Source: CAZTTG01 sp964615935
GTDB taxonomy: Bacteria; Planctomycetota; UBA1135; GCA-002686595
Direction: 5' to 3'
DNA length: 29,462 nt
Assembly (NCBI GenBank): GCA_964615935.1
Contig: CAZTTG010000081.1
Coordinates: 1-29,462, forward strand
Shown here: one piece after another, positions 7,299 to 16,900 of the stretch
Position numbering within the stretch: position 1 is the stretch's first letter
Layout of the letters: each line of letters starts with the position of its first letter
Made by a program: the position numbers and the translations under genes
Notes under the pieces: model-generated
The model's input: the letters and a program-made list of their open reading frames with translations, nothing else
What the model was told of the DNA's origin: nothing
Database searches by the model: none

Positions 7299-8560
7299 GG
7301 CGCGCCATGCGCTGGCTCAGGCTGAGCGTCGGGTGCGCGGCGCTCCTCCTGGCGGCCCTGATCCTGGCCTTCCCCTGGATCGTCACCCGGATCGCGGGCG
7401 CGTCCACGCGGCTGCCCGAGGAGGTGTTCGAGTCCCTCTCGCCCGAGGCTCTCGAGCTGCTCGAGGGATGCCTGCGGGGGCTGCAGGACGCGCCGGTGGT
7501 GGACGTGCACGCCCACGTGGTGGGCCTGGGCCTGGAGCGCGCCGGCTGCTACGTGAGCCCGCGCATGCTCTCCCCCCTGCACCCGGCGGAGTACGCGCGC
7601 TACCGCGTGTACCTGAGCGCGGCCCGGGTGAGCGACCCGCTGAAGGCGGAGAGCCAGTACACCGAGCGCCTGGTCGACCTGGCCGGCCACCTGGGCCTCG
7701 AGGCCCGCCTGTTCCTCCTGGCCCTCGACAAGCACTACCTGGCCGACGGCGAGATCGACCTCGACAAGACCCACTTCCACACGCCCAACGAGCACGTGTG
7801 GCGGCTCAGCACCCGGCGGCCGGAGCTGTTCGAGCCCGCCATCTCGGTGCACCCCGACCGGCCCGGCGCGCTGGCCGAGCTGGAGTGGTGGGCGGGGCGC
7901 GGCGTGCGCCTGGTGAAGTGGCTGCCCAACGCCATGGGCATCGACCCCCTGTCCGGGCGCCACGATGCCTTCTATCGGCGCATGGCCGAGCTCGGCCTGG
8001 TCCTGCTCAGCCACGCCGGCGAGGAGAGGGCGGTGGAGCTCGACGAGGACCAGGAGCTGGGCAACCCCCTGCGCCTGCGGCGCCCGCTGCGGGCAGGCGT
8101 GAAGGTGATAGTCGCCCACTGCGCGGGGCAGGGGCGGGTCCAGGACCTGGATCGGCCCGAGCGCCCCCCGGCCGAGGCTTTCGACCTCTTCCTGCGGCTG
8201 ATGGACGAGCCCGAGTGGGAGGGGCTGCTCTTCGGTGAGATCTCCGGCCTGACGCAGGTGAATCGCCTCGGCCGGCCGCTCGAGGTCCTGCTCGAGCGCG
8301 TCGACCTGCACCCCCGGCTGGTCCACGGCAGCGACTATCCGCTGCCGGCCATCGACCTCCTGATCCAGACCGGCGCCCTGGTCCGGCGGGGCTTCCTCAC
8401 CCGCGCCGAGGCGGACGCGCTGGACGAGATCTTCCTCTTCAACCCGCTGCTCTTCGACCTGGCCCTCAAGCGCTGCCTGCGGCACCCAAAGAGCGGAGCG
8501 CGCTTTCCGGCGTCGGTCTTCCACGACCACCCCGAGCTGGACCTGCTCGAGGGCCGGTGA
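7295..8560 (+). CDS. Membrane-anchored amidohydrolase-family metal hydrolase
   Basis: The ATG at 7295 overlaps the previous stop and gives 421 residues. Residues 6-30 are a hydrophobic anchor or uncleaved signal (WLRLSVGCAALLLAALILAF) after a basic start. The rest is a TIM-barrel of the Amidohydro_2 type: metal motif VDVHAHVVG (H72, H74), a KWLPNAMGID strand, LSHAGEE, VIAHCAGQG and a closing HGSDYPLPAID with the catalytic Asp. These residues match the full metal set, so it should be active. It would lie on the outer face of the inner membrane. The substrate is unknown. Cotranslation with a nucleotide-kinase-like gene is unusual. ATG at 7307 is an alternative start that drops four residues. 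Confidence 0.85.
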   Translation: MRRAMRWLRLSVGCAALLLAALILAFPWIVTRIAGASTRLPEEVFESLSPEALELLEGCLRGLQDAPVVDVHAHVVGLGLERAGCYVSPRMLSPLHPAEYARYRVYLSAARVSDPLKAESQYTERLVDLAGHLGLEARLFLLALDKHYLADGEIDLDKTHFHTPNEHVWRLSTRRPELFEPAISVHPDRPGALAELEWWAGRGVRLVKWLPNAMGIDPLSGRHDAFYRRMAELGLVLLSHAGEERAVELDEDQELGNPLRLRRPLRAGVKVIVAHCAGQGRVQDLDRPERPPAEAFDLFLRLMDEPEWEGLLFGEISGLTQVNRLGRPLEVLLERVDLHPRLVHGSDYPLPAIDLLIQTGALVRRGFLTRAEADALDEIFLFNPLLFDLALKRCLRHPKSGARFPASVFHDHPELDLLEGR

Positions 8561-8590
8561 GGCCGACTCGGGGCTTCTCCCGGCCCGTGC

Positions 8591-8618
8591 TTGCAGGCGC
8601 CCAGGGGGTGCCTAGAAT
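8591..8618 (+). promoter_or_regulatory. Probable sigma70-type promoter for the DUF481 gene
   Basis: TTGCAG at 8591-8596 and TAGAAT at 8613-8618 are 16 nt apart, giving a good -10 and an acceptable -35. A transcript would begin near 8625 and have a leader of about 45 nt. The same CTANAAT form of the -10 occurs before 17197 and before rpsO in this window, which supports it. Confidence 0.5.
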
Positions 8619-8670
8619 TTTCCCCCCTCGAACTCACCGGACCCACGCGATCGCTACCGGAGGAACTACG

Positions 8671-9456
8671 ATGTCGCTTCTCACCCTGCTGCCCCTGCTG
8701 GGACTCCCGACGGCGCTCCCCGCCGAGGCCCCTCCCCCCGAGCCCGTCGTCGAAGAGGAGCCGGCCGCCGTCGAGGGCGAGGAGAAGCCGCGCTGGACCG
8801 GCTCGGTGGCCGTGGGGGCCTCCGTGTCGGAGGGCAACACCGAGCGCCGCGCCTACAACGCCTCGGCCGACGCCGAGCTGCGCCGCGAGAAGGACCGCTG
8901 GACCGCGGGCCTGTACTACAACTTCGGCGAGGAGAAGACCGGCGGCGTCGACGACTTCACGACCACCGAGGATCGGTCCGGCCTGAAGGGCCAGTACGAC
9001 TACTTCTTCAGCGAGAAGACCTACTTCCTGGGCCAGGCCAGCGCCGAGACCGACCAGCAGGCCGACCTGGACCTGCGCTGGACCGCGGGCGTGGGCGTCG
9101 GCCACCAGTTCCGCGAGGACGAGGAGCTCAAGCTCTCGGCCGAGGCGGGCCTCTCCTACCTGGACGAGGACTTCGGCGACGACTCCGCGGACACCAGCTA
9201 CGTCGCCGCGCGCGGCGCCTACAACGTGGACTGGCAGATCGACGAGGACTGGACCCTGGGCCACACGGGCGAGGTCTTCCCCAGCCTGGAGAGCTCGGAC
9301 GACGTCTACGCCAAGCTGGACACGCGCCTGGACGTGAGCCTCACCGAGAAGATGTTCGCCCGCCTGCAGTGGGTGTGGGACTGGGACAACACCCCCGCGC
9401 CCGGGAACGAGGAGTCGGACCACCGCATCCTGCTGAACATCGGCTGGGGCTTCTGA
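8671..9456 (+). CDS. DUF481 (YdiY-like) outer-membrane barrel protein
   Basis: The ATG at 8671 follows GGAGG with 7 nt spacing; the frame is open further upstream but crosses the promoter. The 261-residue product has a short hydrophobic leader (MSLLTLLPLLGLPTALPAEA) and a Pro/Glu-rich linker, then a series of alternating amphipathic strands typical of DUF481: SVAVGASVSEGNTERRAYN, WTAGLYYNFGEEK, LKGQYDYFF. It ends in an aromatic C-terminal residue (GWGF), as BAM substrates do. The leader lacks a basic residue, so its export signal is atypical. DUF481 proteins are found in many Gram-negative bacteria, with no well-established function; in E. coli YdiY is acid-inducible. The gene stands alone between two oppositely oriented or unrelated units. 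Confidence 0.85.
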   Translation: MSLLTLLPLLGLPTALPAEAPPPEPVVEEEPAAVEGEEKPRWTGSVAVGASVSEGNTERRAYNASADAELRREKDRWTAGLYYNFGEEKTGGVDDFTTTEDRSGLKGQYDYFFSEKTYFLGQASAETDQQADLDLRWTAGVGVGHQFREDEELKLSAEAGLSYLDEDFGDDSADTSYVAARGAYNVDWQIDEDWTLGHTGEVFPSLESSDDVYAKLDTRLDVSLTEKMFARLQWVWDWDNTPAPGNEESDHRILLNIGWGF

Positions 9457-9490
9457 GCCCGGCCGCGACCCAGGGGACGGATCTCGGGAC

Positions 9491-11167
9491 CTACCCCTCC
9501 CCCGTCCGGCGCAGCCGCGCCAGGTTGGTCTGCGCGTCCCGCCGCACGGTCTCGTAGTTCTCGCGCTGATCGGCGCCCAGGTCCTCCCGCTCGAGCTCCA
9601 GGGTGGCCAGCTCCAGGGCCCGCTGGTACAGCTCCTCGGCCCGCTCCAGGTCCCGCTCCAGGTTGTACTGCAGGATCACGGCGGTGTCGTTGAGGTAGTT
9701 GGGGTCCTCCGGAGACAGCTCGAGGGCCCGCTCGTAGGCCTTCAGGGAGCCCTCGAAGAGCTCCTGACGGAAGGCCGCCGCGGCGGGATCCCCCTCCACC
9801 ACCAGGGACTCCCCGGCGTCGCGCCGGAAGAGCCCCAGGTCGCTCCAGGCCCCGTCGAGCTCGGGGGAGACCCGCGTGAGGACCTCCAGGGCGAAGACCG
9901 CGCTCAGGTTGTCCACCCGCCCGCCGTGGACCTCGGGATCCATGCACCAGTAGCTGATCGCGTTGTAGACCATCCTGCGGGTGGCCTCCGCGTCGGACTG
10001 GAGCGACACGACCAGCTCGTCCGGCTCGAGGTCCCAGTAGGCCCTCAGCGCCTCGAGCACGCCGCCCCAGTCCTGGGCGGTCGAGCGGGCGTGGGCGAGG
10101 TAGTACCAGGAGCTCTTGTACTCGGGGTTGCGCTCGAGGGCGGCCAGGAAGCTCTTCTGTGCCTCCTCGTGGTTCTTGCGGCTCTTCTTGGCGAAGAGCG
10201 CGTAGCCGTGCCACCAGGAGAGCAGGGCGTCGCCGAGCTGCCCGTCCGTGTGACATCGCAGGTAGTCCTCGCGCGCCCGCTCGAGCAGGGCCGGGTAGTC
10301 CTCCTTGCCGACCAGCCCCCAGACGTAGTTGAAGTCCACGCCCTCGGGGGCCCAGACCATGGCCATGCGGAAGGCCTCCAGCGCCTCCGCGGGCAGCTCG
10401 TCCACCGTGGCCTCCCAGACGTAGGCATAGCCGAGCTGGGTGTAGACGTCGGCCAGGACCCGCTGCTCCTCGTGCGCCCGGGGCCGACCCATCAGGCGCG
10501 CGGAGCGCTGGAAGGAGCCGACCGCGGTTCGCCAGTGGCTCTGCCGCTCCTCGGCGCGCTCCTCGTCGAGCCGCAGGTCGCTGTAGCGCGACAGGGCCAC
10601 GCGGCCCTGCAGGAGGTGCGCGTTCGGATCCCGCGGGGCGCGGCCCACCGCCCTCTCGATCGCGGTGCCGGCCAGCTCGAGCTGGCCGCTGTACCAGGCG
10701 GCTTCGGCCAGGGCCAGGAAGCCGTCCCCGAAGAGCGCCGGCTCGGCCGAGGTGGCCCCCTTGAGGTACTCGACCGAGTCGTTGAAGTAGAAGCCGGTCG
10801 AGCCGGTGCCGCCGGCAGCGGCCTCGGCCCGCGCCAGCCGGTGGAAGGCCATGCCAAAGACGTAGTCGAGCCCGGGGCCCTCCTCGCCGGCCTGGGAGAG
10901 GCCCTCGGCCCCCTCCAGCGCCTCGTGGACGCGGTCCTGATCGATCCAGGAGCGCAGGAGCCAGGTGCGGGTGGCCAGGCCGTCCTGGGCCTCGACCGCG
11001 CGCTGGAAGAGCTCCTCGGCCTGGGCGGCCTGGCCCTCGTCGAGCAGGCTGCGGCCGCGGGTGATCAGGGCGTCGACCGACGCCTCCTCGTCCTGGGCGG
11101 GAGACGGCGCGGCCGGTCCGCCGAGGAGGAGCAGGGCAGCCAGCAGGGGGGCGGAGGGGATGTTCAT
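9491..11167 (-). CDS. Exported TPR-repeat protein, shorter of two tandem paralogues
   Basis: The 558-residue protein starts with a signal peptide (hydrophobic core LLAALLLLGG, likely cut after SPAQ) and is otherwise helical TPR-type repeats, for example AEELFQRAVEAQ, ALEAFRMAMVWAPEG, AQKSFLAALERNPEYKSSWYYLAHA and AYERALELSPEDPNYLNDTA. It shares with the next gene (11246-13219) the motifs F-x-RDAG-x-x-L and NDTA-x-I-x-x-Y-x-L-x-R-x-L-x-RAE near the C-terminus, so the two are diverged duplicates. It would act as a scaffold in the periplasm. The ATG at 11167 has no recognisable Shine-Dalgarno site; the upstream sequence is CA-rich, which may mean translation depends on the gene upstream, 78 nt away. 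Confidence 0.85.
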   Translation of the reverse strand: MNIPSAPLLAALLLLGGPAAPSPAQDEEASVDALITRGRSLLDEGQAAQAEELFQRAVEAQDGLATRTWLLRSWIDQDRVHEALEGAEGLSQAGEEGPGLDYVFGMAFHRLARAEAAAGGTGSTGFYFNDSVEYLKGATSAEPALFGDGFLALAEAAWYSGQLELAGTAIERAVGRAPRDPNAHLLQGRVALSRYSDLRLDEERAEERQSHWRTAVGSFQRSARLMGRPRAHEEQRVLADVYTQLGYAYVWEATVDELPAEALEAFRMAMVWAPEGVDFNYVWGLVGKEDYPALLERAREDYLRCHTDGQLGDALLSWWHGYALFAKKSRKNHEEAQKSFLAALERNPEYKSSWYYLAHARSTAQDWGGVLEALRAYWDLEPDELVVSLQSDAEATRRMVYNAISYWCMDPEVHGGRVDNLSAVFALEVLTRVSPELDGAWSDLGLFRRDAGESLVVEGDPAAAAFRQELFEGSLKAYERALELSPEDPNYLNDTAVILQYNLERDLERAEELYQRALELATLELEREDLGADQRENYETVRRDAQTNLARLRRTGEG

Positions 11168-11245
11168 GTCGCGTTGCGGTTGGGGTTGGGGACCCTGTGG
11201 AGGACGCGGCCGGGCGCGTCCCTGCGAGGATGGCCGGGCGGGGGC

Positions 11246-13219
11246 TCAGCCGCCTCCTTCCTCCCCGAGCGCGGCGCGGCACTCGGGCAGGTAACGTTCG
11301 GTCACCTCCGGCCGGGGCACCGGGCCGATCTCGACCGATCTCTGGAGCCAGGGGATGGCGCGGGCGGGGTCTCGCCGCCCGTTCTTCTCGTCCCAGAAGA
11401 GCACGCCGAGGTTCTGATGGGCGTCACCCCAGGCCTCGGTGAGGGCGAAGCGCTCCTCCTCCGAGAGGCTCGTATCCTCGAGCTGGGTCGCGCCCAGCTC
11501 CACGCAGCGCAGGAGCATCTGCTCGGCGCGATCGAGCTCCCGGTGGAGGTAGTAGACGGCGATCAGGGCCGTGTCGTTGACCACGCGCACGTCGTCGGGG
11601 GCCAGCTCGGAGGCGACCAGATAGGCGGACCAGGAGCGCTCGAAGTGGGCCCGCGCGCGGGCCTCGAGCTCGTCCGCGGCCAGGGCCAGCCGCTCCCGGC
11701 CGGCCTCGCCCCCGAGCTTCACGCGCTCGATGCCCGCAGCCCGGGCCAGCTCGCCGAGCCGCACCTCGTCCTCGATGACGCCGCCCGCCGCCAGGCGGCG
11801 CAGCGCGCGGGCGTCGGCCTCCAGGGCGTCGCCCGCGTCGCGGTTGAAGAAGCCGGCGTTGTTGGCGAAGTCCGCGTCGTCGGGCCGGTAGGCGTGGAGC
11901 TGGTCGTAGATCGCGGCCGCGCCCGCGAGGTTCCCCTCGGCGCTGTGACCATCCGCCGCGAAGCGCAGGCCCATGACGCCGGAGAGCAGGCTCCCCTCGA
12001 GCTGCCACTCGAGTCCGCCCTCCAGGGCCTCCTCGGTCGAGGTGAAGGCCGCGCGCGCCCCGGCGAGGTCGCCGGCGTTGTAGCGCACCCAGCCGACGCC
12101 GTTGCGGCACATCACCTCCCAGCCCCGGCACTGCGCCTCCAGCTCGGGATCCAGCTCGCGGCAGCGGCGCAGCTCGACCTCGGCCCCCTCGAAGCCGCGC
12201 GCGGCGAGCTCGCCCGAGCTGCCGTCCGGCGCGGGGTCGAGCAGGAGCTCGAGGGCCGCGTCGAAGCGGCTCTTGCCCCGGTACCACCACCCCAGGGCGC
12301 TCCCGGGGTAGCGGTCGAGGTAGCGGTCGAAGGTGGCGATCACGGCCCCGCTGGCCGAGCCGCCCTCGGCCGCGGCGTTGGCGTGGGCCCGGGTCGCCAG
12401 CCGGCCGACGAGATCGGGATCCTCGGGCGCGTAGCCCAGGCCGCGCTCGATGGCCGACAGCGCGTCGAAGCTGCGGCCCGCCCACAGGTAGAGGTCCGCG
12501 AGGCGGCCGTGCACCCAGGGGTCGGCGACGTCCTGTCCCATCAGGTCGCCGAGGGCGTGCTCGGCCTGGTCGAACAGACCGGCCGCGCGCTCGGCGGGCA
12601 CCCCGGTCTGCACCGCCTGGGTGTAGGCCAGGTAGGCGGCGTCGAAGAGGATGCGCTCGGGGATCGGATCGATCCCCTCCGCCGACGCCCCGGCGTCGAC
12701 GGCGGCCCTGCCGCGCCGCGCCCAGCTCACCGCGGCCTCGCTGTCGAAGAGGTTCCAGGCCGCGCGCGAGGCGCCGAAGAGGGCCCGGGGAGAGTCCCCC
12801 GCCTGCGCGAAGTGGCGCAGCGCGTCCTCGTAGTAGAGGCGGTCCTGCTGGAGGGCGCCCAGCCGCAGGAAGCCCTCGGCCAGGAGCAGCCGGGCCGAGC
12901 GGCTGCGGGGATCGAGATCCACCGCGCGCTCGAGGTGGATCAGCGCGTCCTGCGGGTTGTCCTGCTCCAGGAGCTCGCGTCCGGCCAGGACGTCGTCCTC
13001 GAACTGGAGCTCCCCGAGGATCCGGCGGGCCTCCAGGAACTCGCCCGCGTCGATGGCGCGGTGGGCCAGGGCCTTGCGCTGCCGGCGGCTGGGGGGCGCC
13101 TCCTCCTCCGCGGCGGGCTCGGTCCGGGTTCCAGACTGGCCCGCCGCCGGCTCGACCGGCGGCTCGGAGCCGCCGGGGAGCAGGTTCAGCGCCAGTAGAC
13201 ACAGGCCGTGGCTGAGCAT
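11246..13219 (-). CDS. TPR-repeat protein, longer of two tandem paralogues
   Basis: The 657-residue protein begins at ATG 13219, with GGAGG 5 nt upstream. A short hydrophobic leader (LCLLALNLL) is followed by a Pro/Glu-rich linker and then TPR units (LIHLERAVDLDPRSRSARLLLAEGFLRLG style, in pieces along the whole chain). It contains NNAGFFNRDAGDALE at about 430 and NDTALIAVYYLHRELDRAE at about 549, the counterparts of SDLGLFRRDAGESLV and NDTAVILQYNLERDLERAE in the downstream paralogue. The leader lacks an N-terminal charge, so export is likely but not certain. The pair probably forms one transcription unit read towards 9491. Partners are unknown; no peptidase or polysaccharide-export genes adjoin. 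Confidence 0.85.
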   Translation of the reverse strand: MLSHGLCLLALNLLPGGSEPPVEPAAGQSGTRTEPAAEEEAPPSRRQRKALAHRAIDAGEFLEARRILGELQFEDDVLAGRELLEQDNPQDALIHLERAVDLDPRSRSARLLLAEGFLRLGALQQDRLYYEDALRHFAQAGDSPRALFGASRAAWNLFDSEAAVSWARRGRAAVDAGASAEGIDPIPERILFDAAYLAYTQAVQTGVPAERAAGLFDQAEHALGDLMGQDVADPWVHGRLADLYLWAGRSFDALSAIERGLGYAPEDPDLVGRLATRAHANAAAEGGSASGAVIATFDRYLDRYPGSALGWWYRGKSRFDAALELLLDPAPDGSSGELAARGFEGAEVELRRCRELDPELEAQCRGWEVMCRNGVGWVRYNAGDLAGARAAFTSTEEALEGGLEWQLEGSLLSGVMGLRFAADGHSAEGNLAGAAAIYDQLHAYRPDDADFANNAGFFNRDAGDALEADARALRRLAAGGVIEDEVRLGELARAAGIERVKLGGEAGRERLALAADELEARARAHFERSWSAYLVASELAPDDVRVVNDTALIAVYYLHRELDRAEQMLLRCVELGATQLEDTSLSEEERFALTEAWGDAHQNLGVLFWDEKNGRRDPARAIPWLQRSVEIGPVPRPEVTERYLPECRAALGEEGGG

Positions 13220-13325
13220 CTCGCCTCCGAGCGTGGTGATGTGGGAGGGTTGGGGGCGCTTCCGCGCTCTCCGGCGGGGGGCCCCGATCCGACCGCCGTC
13301 CTACCCGGACAAAGGACGCCATTCT

Positions 13326-13548
13326 AGTGGGGTGAGTCAGGAATTCGGCACATATGTCGAGCCGCCTGGACGCCCCTGGCTGCGTTGCGGGGTCCCCTTC
13401 GCGGCGATCCACTGGATCGCCGCGATCGCCCTTCGGGCGACCGGGGCTTACCCCTCCGAGTATCACAGCGAATACGCGTCGTCGGCGCGCCTTGCCAGGA
13501 ACGCCCATTCGACCCGACATATGCACAGAATTCCTGACTCACCCCACT
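13326..13548. mobile_element. MITE-like non-coding element with 21-bp perfect terminal inverted repeats
   Basis: Positions 13326-13346 (starting AGTGGGGTGAG, ending GGAATTC) are the exact reverse complement of 13528-13548. After four mostly mismatched bases on each side the repeat resumes as CATATGTCG, so the arms extend to about 36 bp. Inside, GCGGCGATCC (13401-13410) and GGATCGCCGC (13414-13423) form a perfect hairpin with an ACT loop, next to TCGCCC/GGGCGA (13426-13440). CCTGGC and GCCAGG further out could also pair. No transposase is encoded; short frames across it have no coding character. I see no target-site duplication. The size, ends and structure fit a MITE or a REP-like mobile hairpin. 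Its base composition is less GC-rich than its surroundings at the ends. Confidence 0.7.
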
Positions 13549-13932
13549 GCGCGGGGAGCGGGATTCGGATCGGGCTTCCCGGGCCCGCGGCGGAGCCCTC
13601 CAGGCACCTAGGCGCTCGAGGCGGGTCGGTCACGCTCCCGCCCGGGGCCTCGGGGCCCGCGCGCCCCTCCTCCCCTCCGCGGGGCGCCCCCGGGCCCTGG
13701 AGGAGCGCTTTTCGCGCCGGATCCTTCCCCCCTGGCGCAGTTCGCGGAAGATTCTGCCAGCGGGCTCGTCCGCGCAGGGAGCGGCCCTGCGGGGCGAACT
13801 GGGTCGCGGCCACGGCCCCGGTGCCCGCGCCCCGGAGCCGAACGGCCCCGTCCGACCGGGGCCCACCCGCCCCGGACAGCCGACCCGGATCCCTACTGAC
13901 CGGCCCGACCCGGGCCCAGCGAGAACTCGCCG
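13549..13932. other. Non-coding stretch between the MITE-like element and the Ig-like lipoprotein gene
   Basis: I see no gene, tRNA or clear promoter in these 384 nt. The sequence is very GC-rich, with short C and G tracts. Frames on both strands that cross it are rich in Pro, Arg and Gly and look like composition artefacts. A promoter for 13933 should lie here but no -10 like the CTANAAT seen elsewhere in the window is present. Confidence 0.5.
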
Positions 13933-16900
13933 ATGCACCGCCAGCCCACCTCCGCCGGCCCGACCCGGCACATGCCCGCCGGCGGAGGTGCCGCCATGGG
14001 GCTCCTGGCCCTCGCGGCCTGCTCCCTCCTCCTCTCGGGCTGCGACAACGTGGCCCGCATCTTCGGCAACTGGCAGGGGGGGGGAGGTGGCGGCGGAGTG
14101 GGCGCGCAGCCCGCCCTGTTCCCCCTGGACCACGAGTGGATCGTGGCGGGCGCCCCCGACGTCCTGGCGGTGGTGCCCTCCGGATCCGGCCACGCCCCCA
14201 GCGCGCCCCTGTGCGTCTACTTCACCGAGTCGATCGCGCCCGGGACGCTGGAGGGCGCCTTCGAGATCCGCGACACCCTGGGCCTGGGCCAGGCCATCCC
14301 CTTCCTGGGGCCGGTGCTGGTGGGGGACGGCCGGCTGGCCCTGCTCCTGCCGCTCGCGCCGATCCCGTCGAACTACGAGTACGAGCTGCGCCTGTCCGAG
14401 GACGCGGCGATCACCGACCTGCAGGGGGTCGAGCTGGAGACCAGCGCGGGCTCCCGGCTGTCGTTCTTCGCCATCGATGCGAATCCCCCGGACGCCCCGC
14501 AGGTGGTGGCGAGCTTCCCTCGCGACGCGACGGTGAACCAGAGCGCCTTCGGCGAGATCGCCGTGGTCTTCGATCGGGTCATGAACCCCGCGACCTTCAC
14601 CACCGACTCGTGGGCGGTCACGGCCGGCGGCGCGCCCCCGGCTTTCCATCCGCTGCCCGCCGCGCTGAGCTACGAGGGCGTCGGGGGCCTGCCGGTGGTC
14701 GATCCCCGCGTGTTCGTCTGGCGCAGCGTCGACGACGGCGGGATCGCCCAGAACCTGGGCTCCGGCCTGACGGTCGAGCTCGAGCTGTCCGGCGGAGCCG
14801 TGCCGATCCTGGACGCCAAGGGCGAGGCCCTCGAGGCCACGACCCTGGACTTCGACACGGCCGACATCATCACCCCGCTGGACGCCGCCATCGTCTCGAT
14901 CCCGGACGACGCGATCAGCATCGACAACATCTCCGGCCCCACCACCCTGGCCGTGGAGGTGACGGTGGAGGACGCCCAGGCGGGCGACCAGCTGCGGATC
15001 CACGTGTTCGGGACCTCGACGGGGTCCGACCCCCAGACGATCGCGCTGGCGCGCTCCGCCGAGGTCACGGCGATCACCACCCTGATTGCGCTGGGGGAGG
15101 CCGAGATCGATCTGGCCAAGGACCAGGCGACCCTCGCCGCCCGCCTGGCCGACGGGGAGGTGGGCCTGGCCTTCGGCCTGAGCCGGGGCGCGGTCAACAC
15201 CCCGGTGCGCGTGCTCGACGTCGACCCGGAGCTCCCGGGCATCGATCACCCCCTGCTCGACACCGAGCGGCCGACGATCCTGGGCTTCGGTCCCGAGGGC
15301 CTCGACCAGGCGGTCTTCCGCTCCTCGATCCGGCAGCTCGCCGTGGTGGGGGTGGCCTCGGAGCGCGTGCGCAGCGCCGAGGTGACCGCCGTCATCGGCG
15401 ACAACGGCACCACCCCTCCGGTCGTGGGGGGGGACGAGGACGGGCTGTTCGTGGCCGCCCCCATCGCCAACCTCGAGCTCCTCGACCCCGCGGCCTGGCC
15501 GGCGGGCCTGGACTTCGACGTCACGGTGTACGACGAGGCCCTGAACGCCTCGGAGCCCCTGACGGGGACCTTCTTCCAGCACGGGGCCAGCGGGCCGGGC
15601 ATCCCCCTGACCGGGGCGCCGGGCGAGACCGTCACCGTCGAGGTGGTGGACGCGGGCACGCTCGAGGCGGTCCAGGGCGCCCTGGTGTTCTCGCACGAGG
15701 ACGCCGGGGCCGGCAGCTTCCCCTGGGTGGACGACGACGTCACCGGGGCCTCGGGGACGGTCGTGCTGGACGCCTCCGGCTCGGGCCACGAGACCCTGAT
15801 CACGGTCGACGCGGCGGGCTACGAGCTCTTCACCTTCCACGGCGTGCCCACCTCGCGGCTGTCCGTGGCCCTGGGGCCGGCCATGCCGACCGGGGGCGTG
15901 GCGGGGGGGATCGCCTCCTCTCCCAACGAGGACGTCACCCTGTTCGAGCGCTTCGCGGCCGACTCGCGCTTCCTTCCGCAGGGCGATCTGCTGGTGCCCA
16001 TCCCGACCGCCATCTACAACCCGATCACCGGCCTCTACGACTGCCCCTACGGACCCGCGGCGGCGCTGGCCGACCGGATGGGGGCGGCCGCCTTCGTCCT
16101 GCTGGACACGCCCCCCGACGAGTTCAACTACTCCCACCTGACCTTCCTGCGGGCCTTCGAGCTCCAGCTCCCCCTGGCTCCGATCCCGCCCGCCGGGCTG
16201 GGGCAGGCGCGGATCACCGCCGATCCGCTCCTGGACGAGCCGGGGATCGATCCCGAGCTGCGCCCCATCGACGGCCCCGCCCTGACCTTCGACGACGCCG
16301 CCCTCCCGGTGGTCGAGGGCGCGCCGCGGGTCGCGGTCCAGGCCGTGGTGCGGGGCCTGCCGGGCTCGGCCGTGGTCGGCGCCGGCCTGGCCTTCGGCCC
16401 GACCGGAACGATCTGGAGCCTGCGCTGCGCCTACGGGGGGGTGGCCGACGGCATCCAGGACGTGCCGACGGACGAGCTGGGCCGGCTCGTCGTGGACGGG
16501 GTCATCGAGGCCGATCTCCTCCTCTCCTGCGAGACCCGCGACGGCTTCGGCAGCCGCTCGGGCCGCCGACCCCGCCTCTCCCTGGTCCCCGGCGCCCTGG
16601 CCGCACCGCCGATCACCGCCGTGCACGCGCCGGCGCTGGGCTCCACCACGGCCGGCGCCGAGTACGACGTGGAGTTCGACGACGTCATCCCCGATTCCCT
16701 GGGGATGGAGGGGCTCTACCGGGCCGTCCTGCTGGACTCCGCCGGCCGGACCTGGACGCTCTATCGGATCGACGCACCGGGCGCGCCGGGATCCACGATC
16801 TCCGTGCACCTGCCGGACATCGCGGCCCTGGGGGGGGCGCCCCTCTCCAGCGGACCGGTGGCCGCGGCGGTCGCGGCCTACGCGTGGCCCGGCATGGATC

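Noticed and set aside
9926..13198. A 1090-codon plus-strand frame across both TPR genes
   Set aside because: It is antisense to two proteins with clear TPR patterns, has repetitive Gly/Arg/Val/Leu composition and no ribosome site or motif.
13326..13548. A 72-codon minus-strand and an 85-codon plus-strand frame inside the inverted-repeat element as genes
   Set aside because: Their ends are encoded by the two inverted-repeat arms, so similar peptide ends arise automatically; there is no ribosome site.
13326..13548. A target-site duplication around the MITE-like element
   Set aside because: The flanks (ATTCT on the left, GCGCG on the right) do not match in direct orientation.
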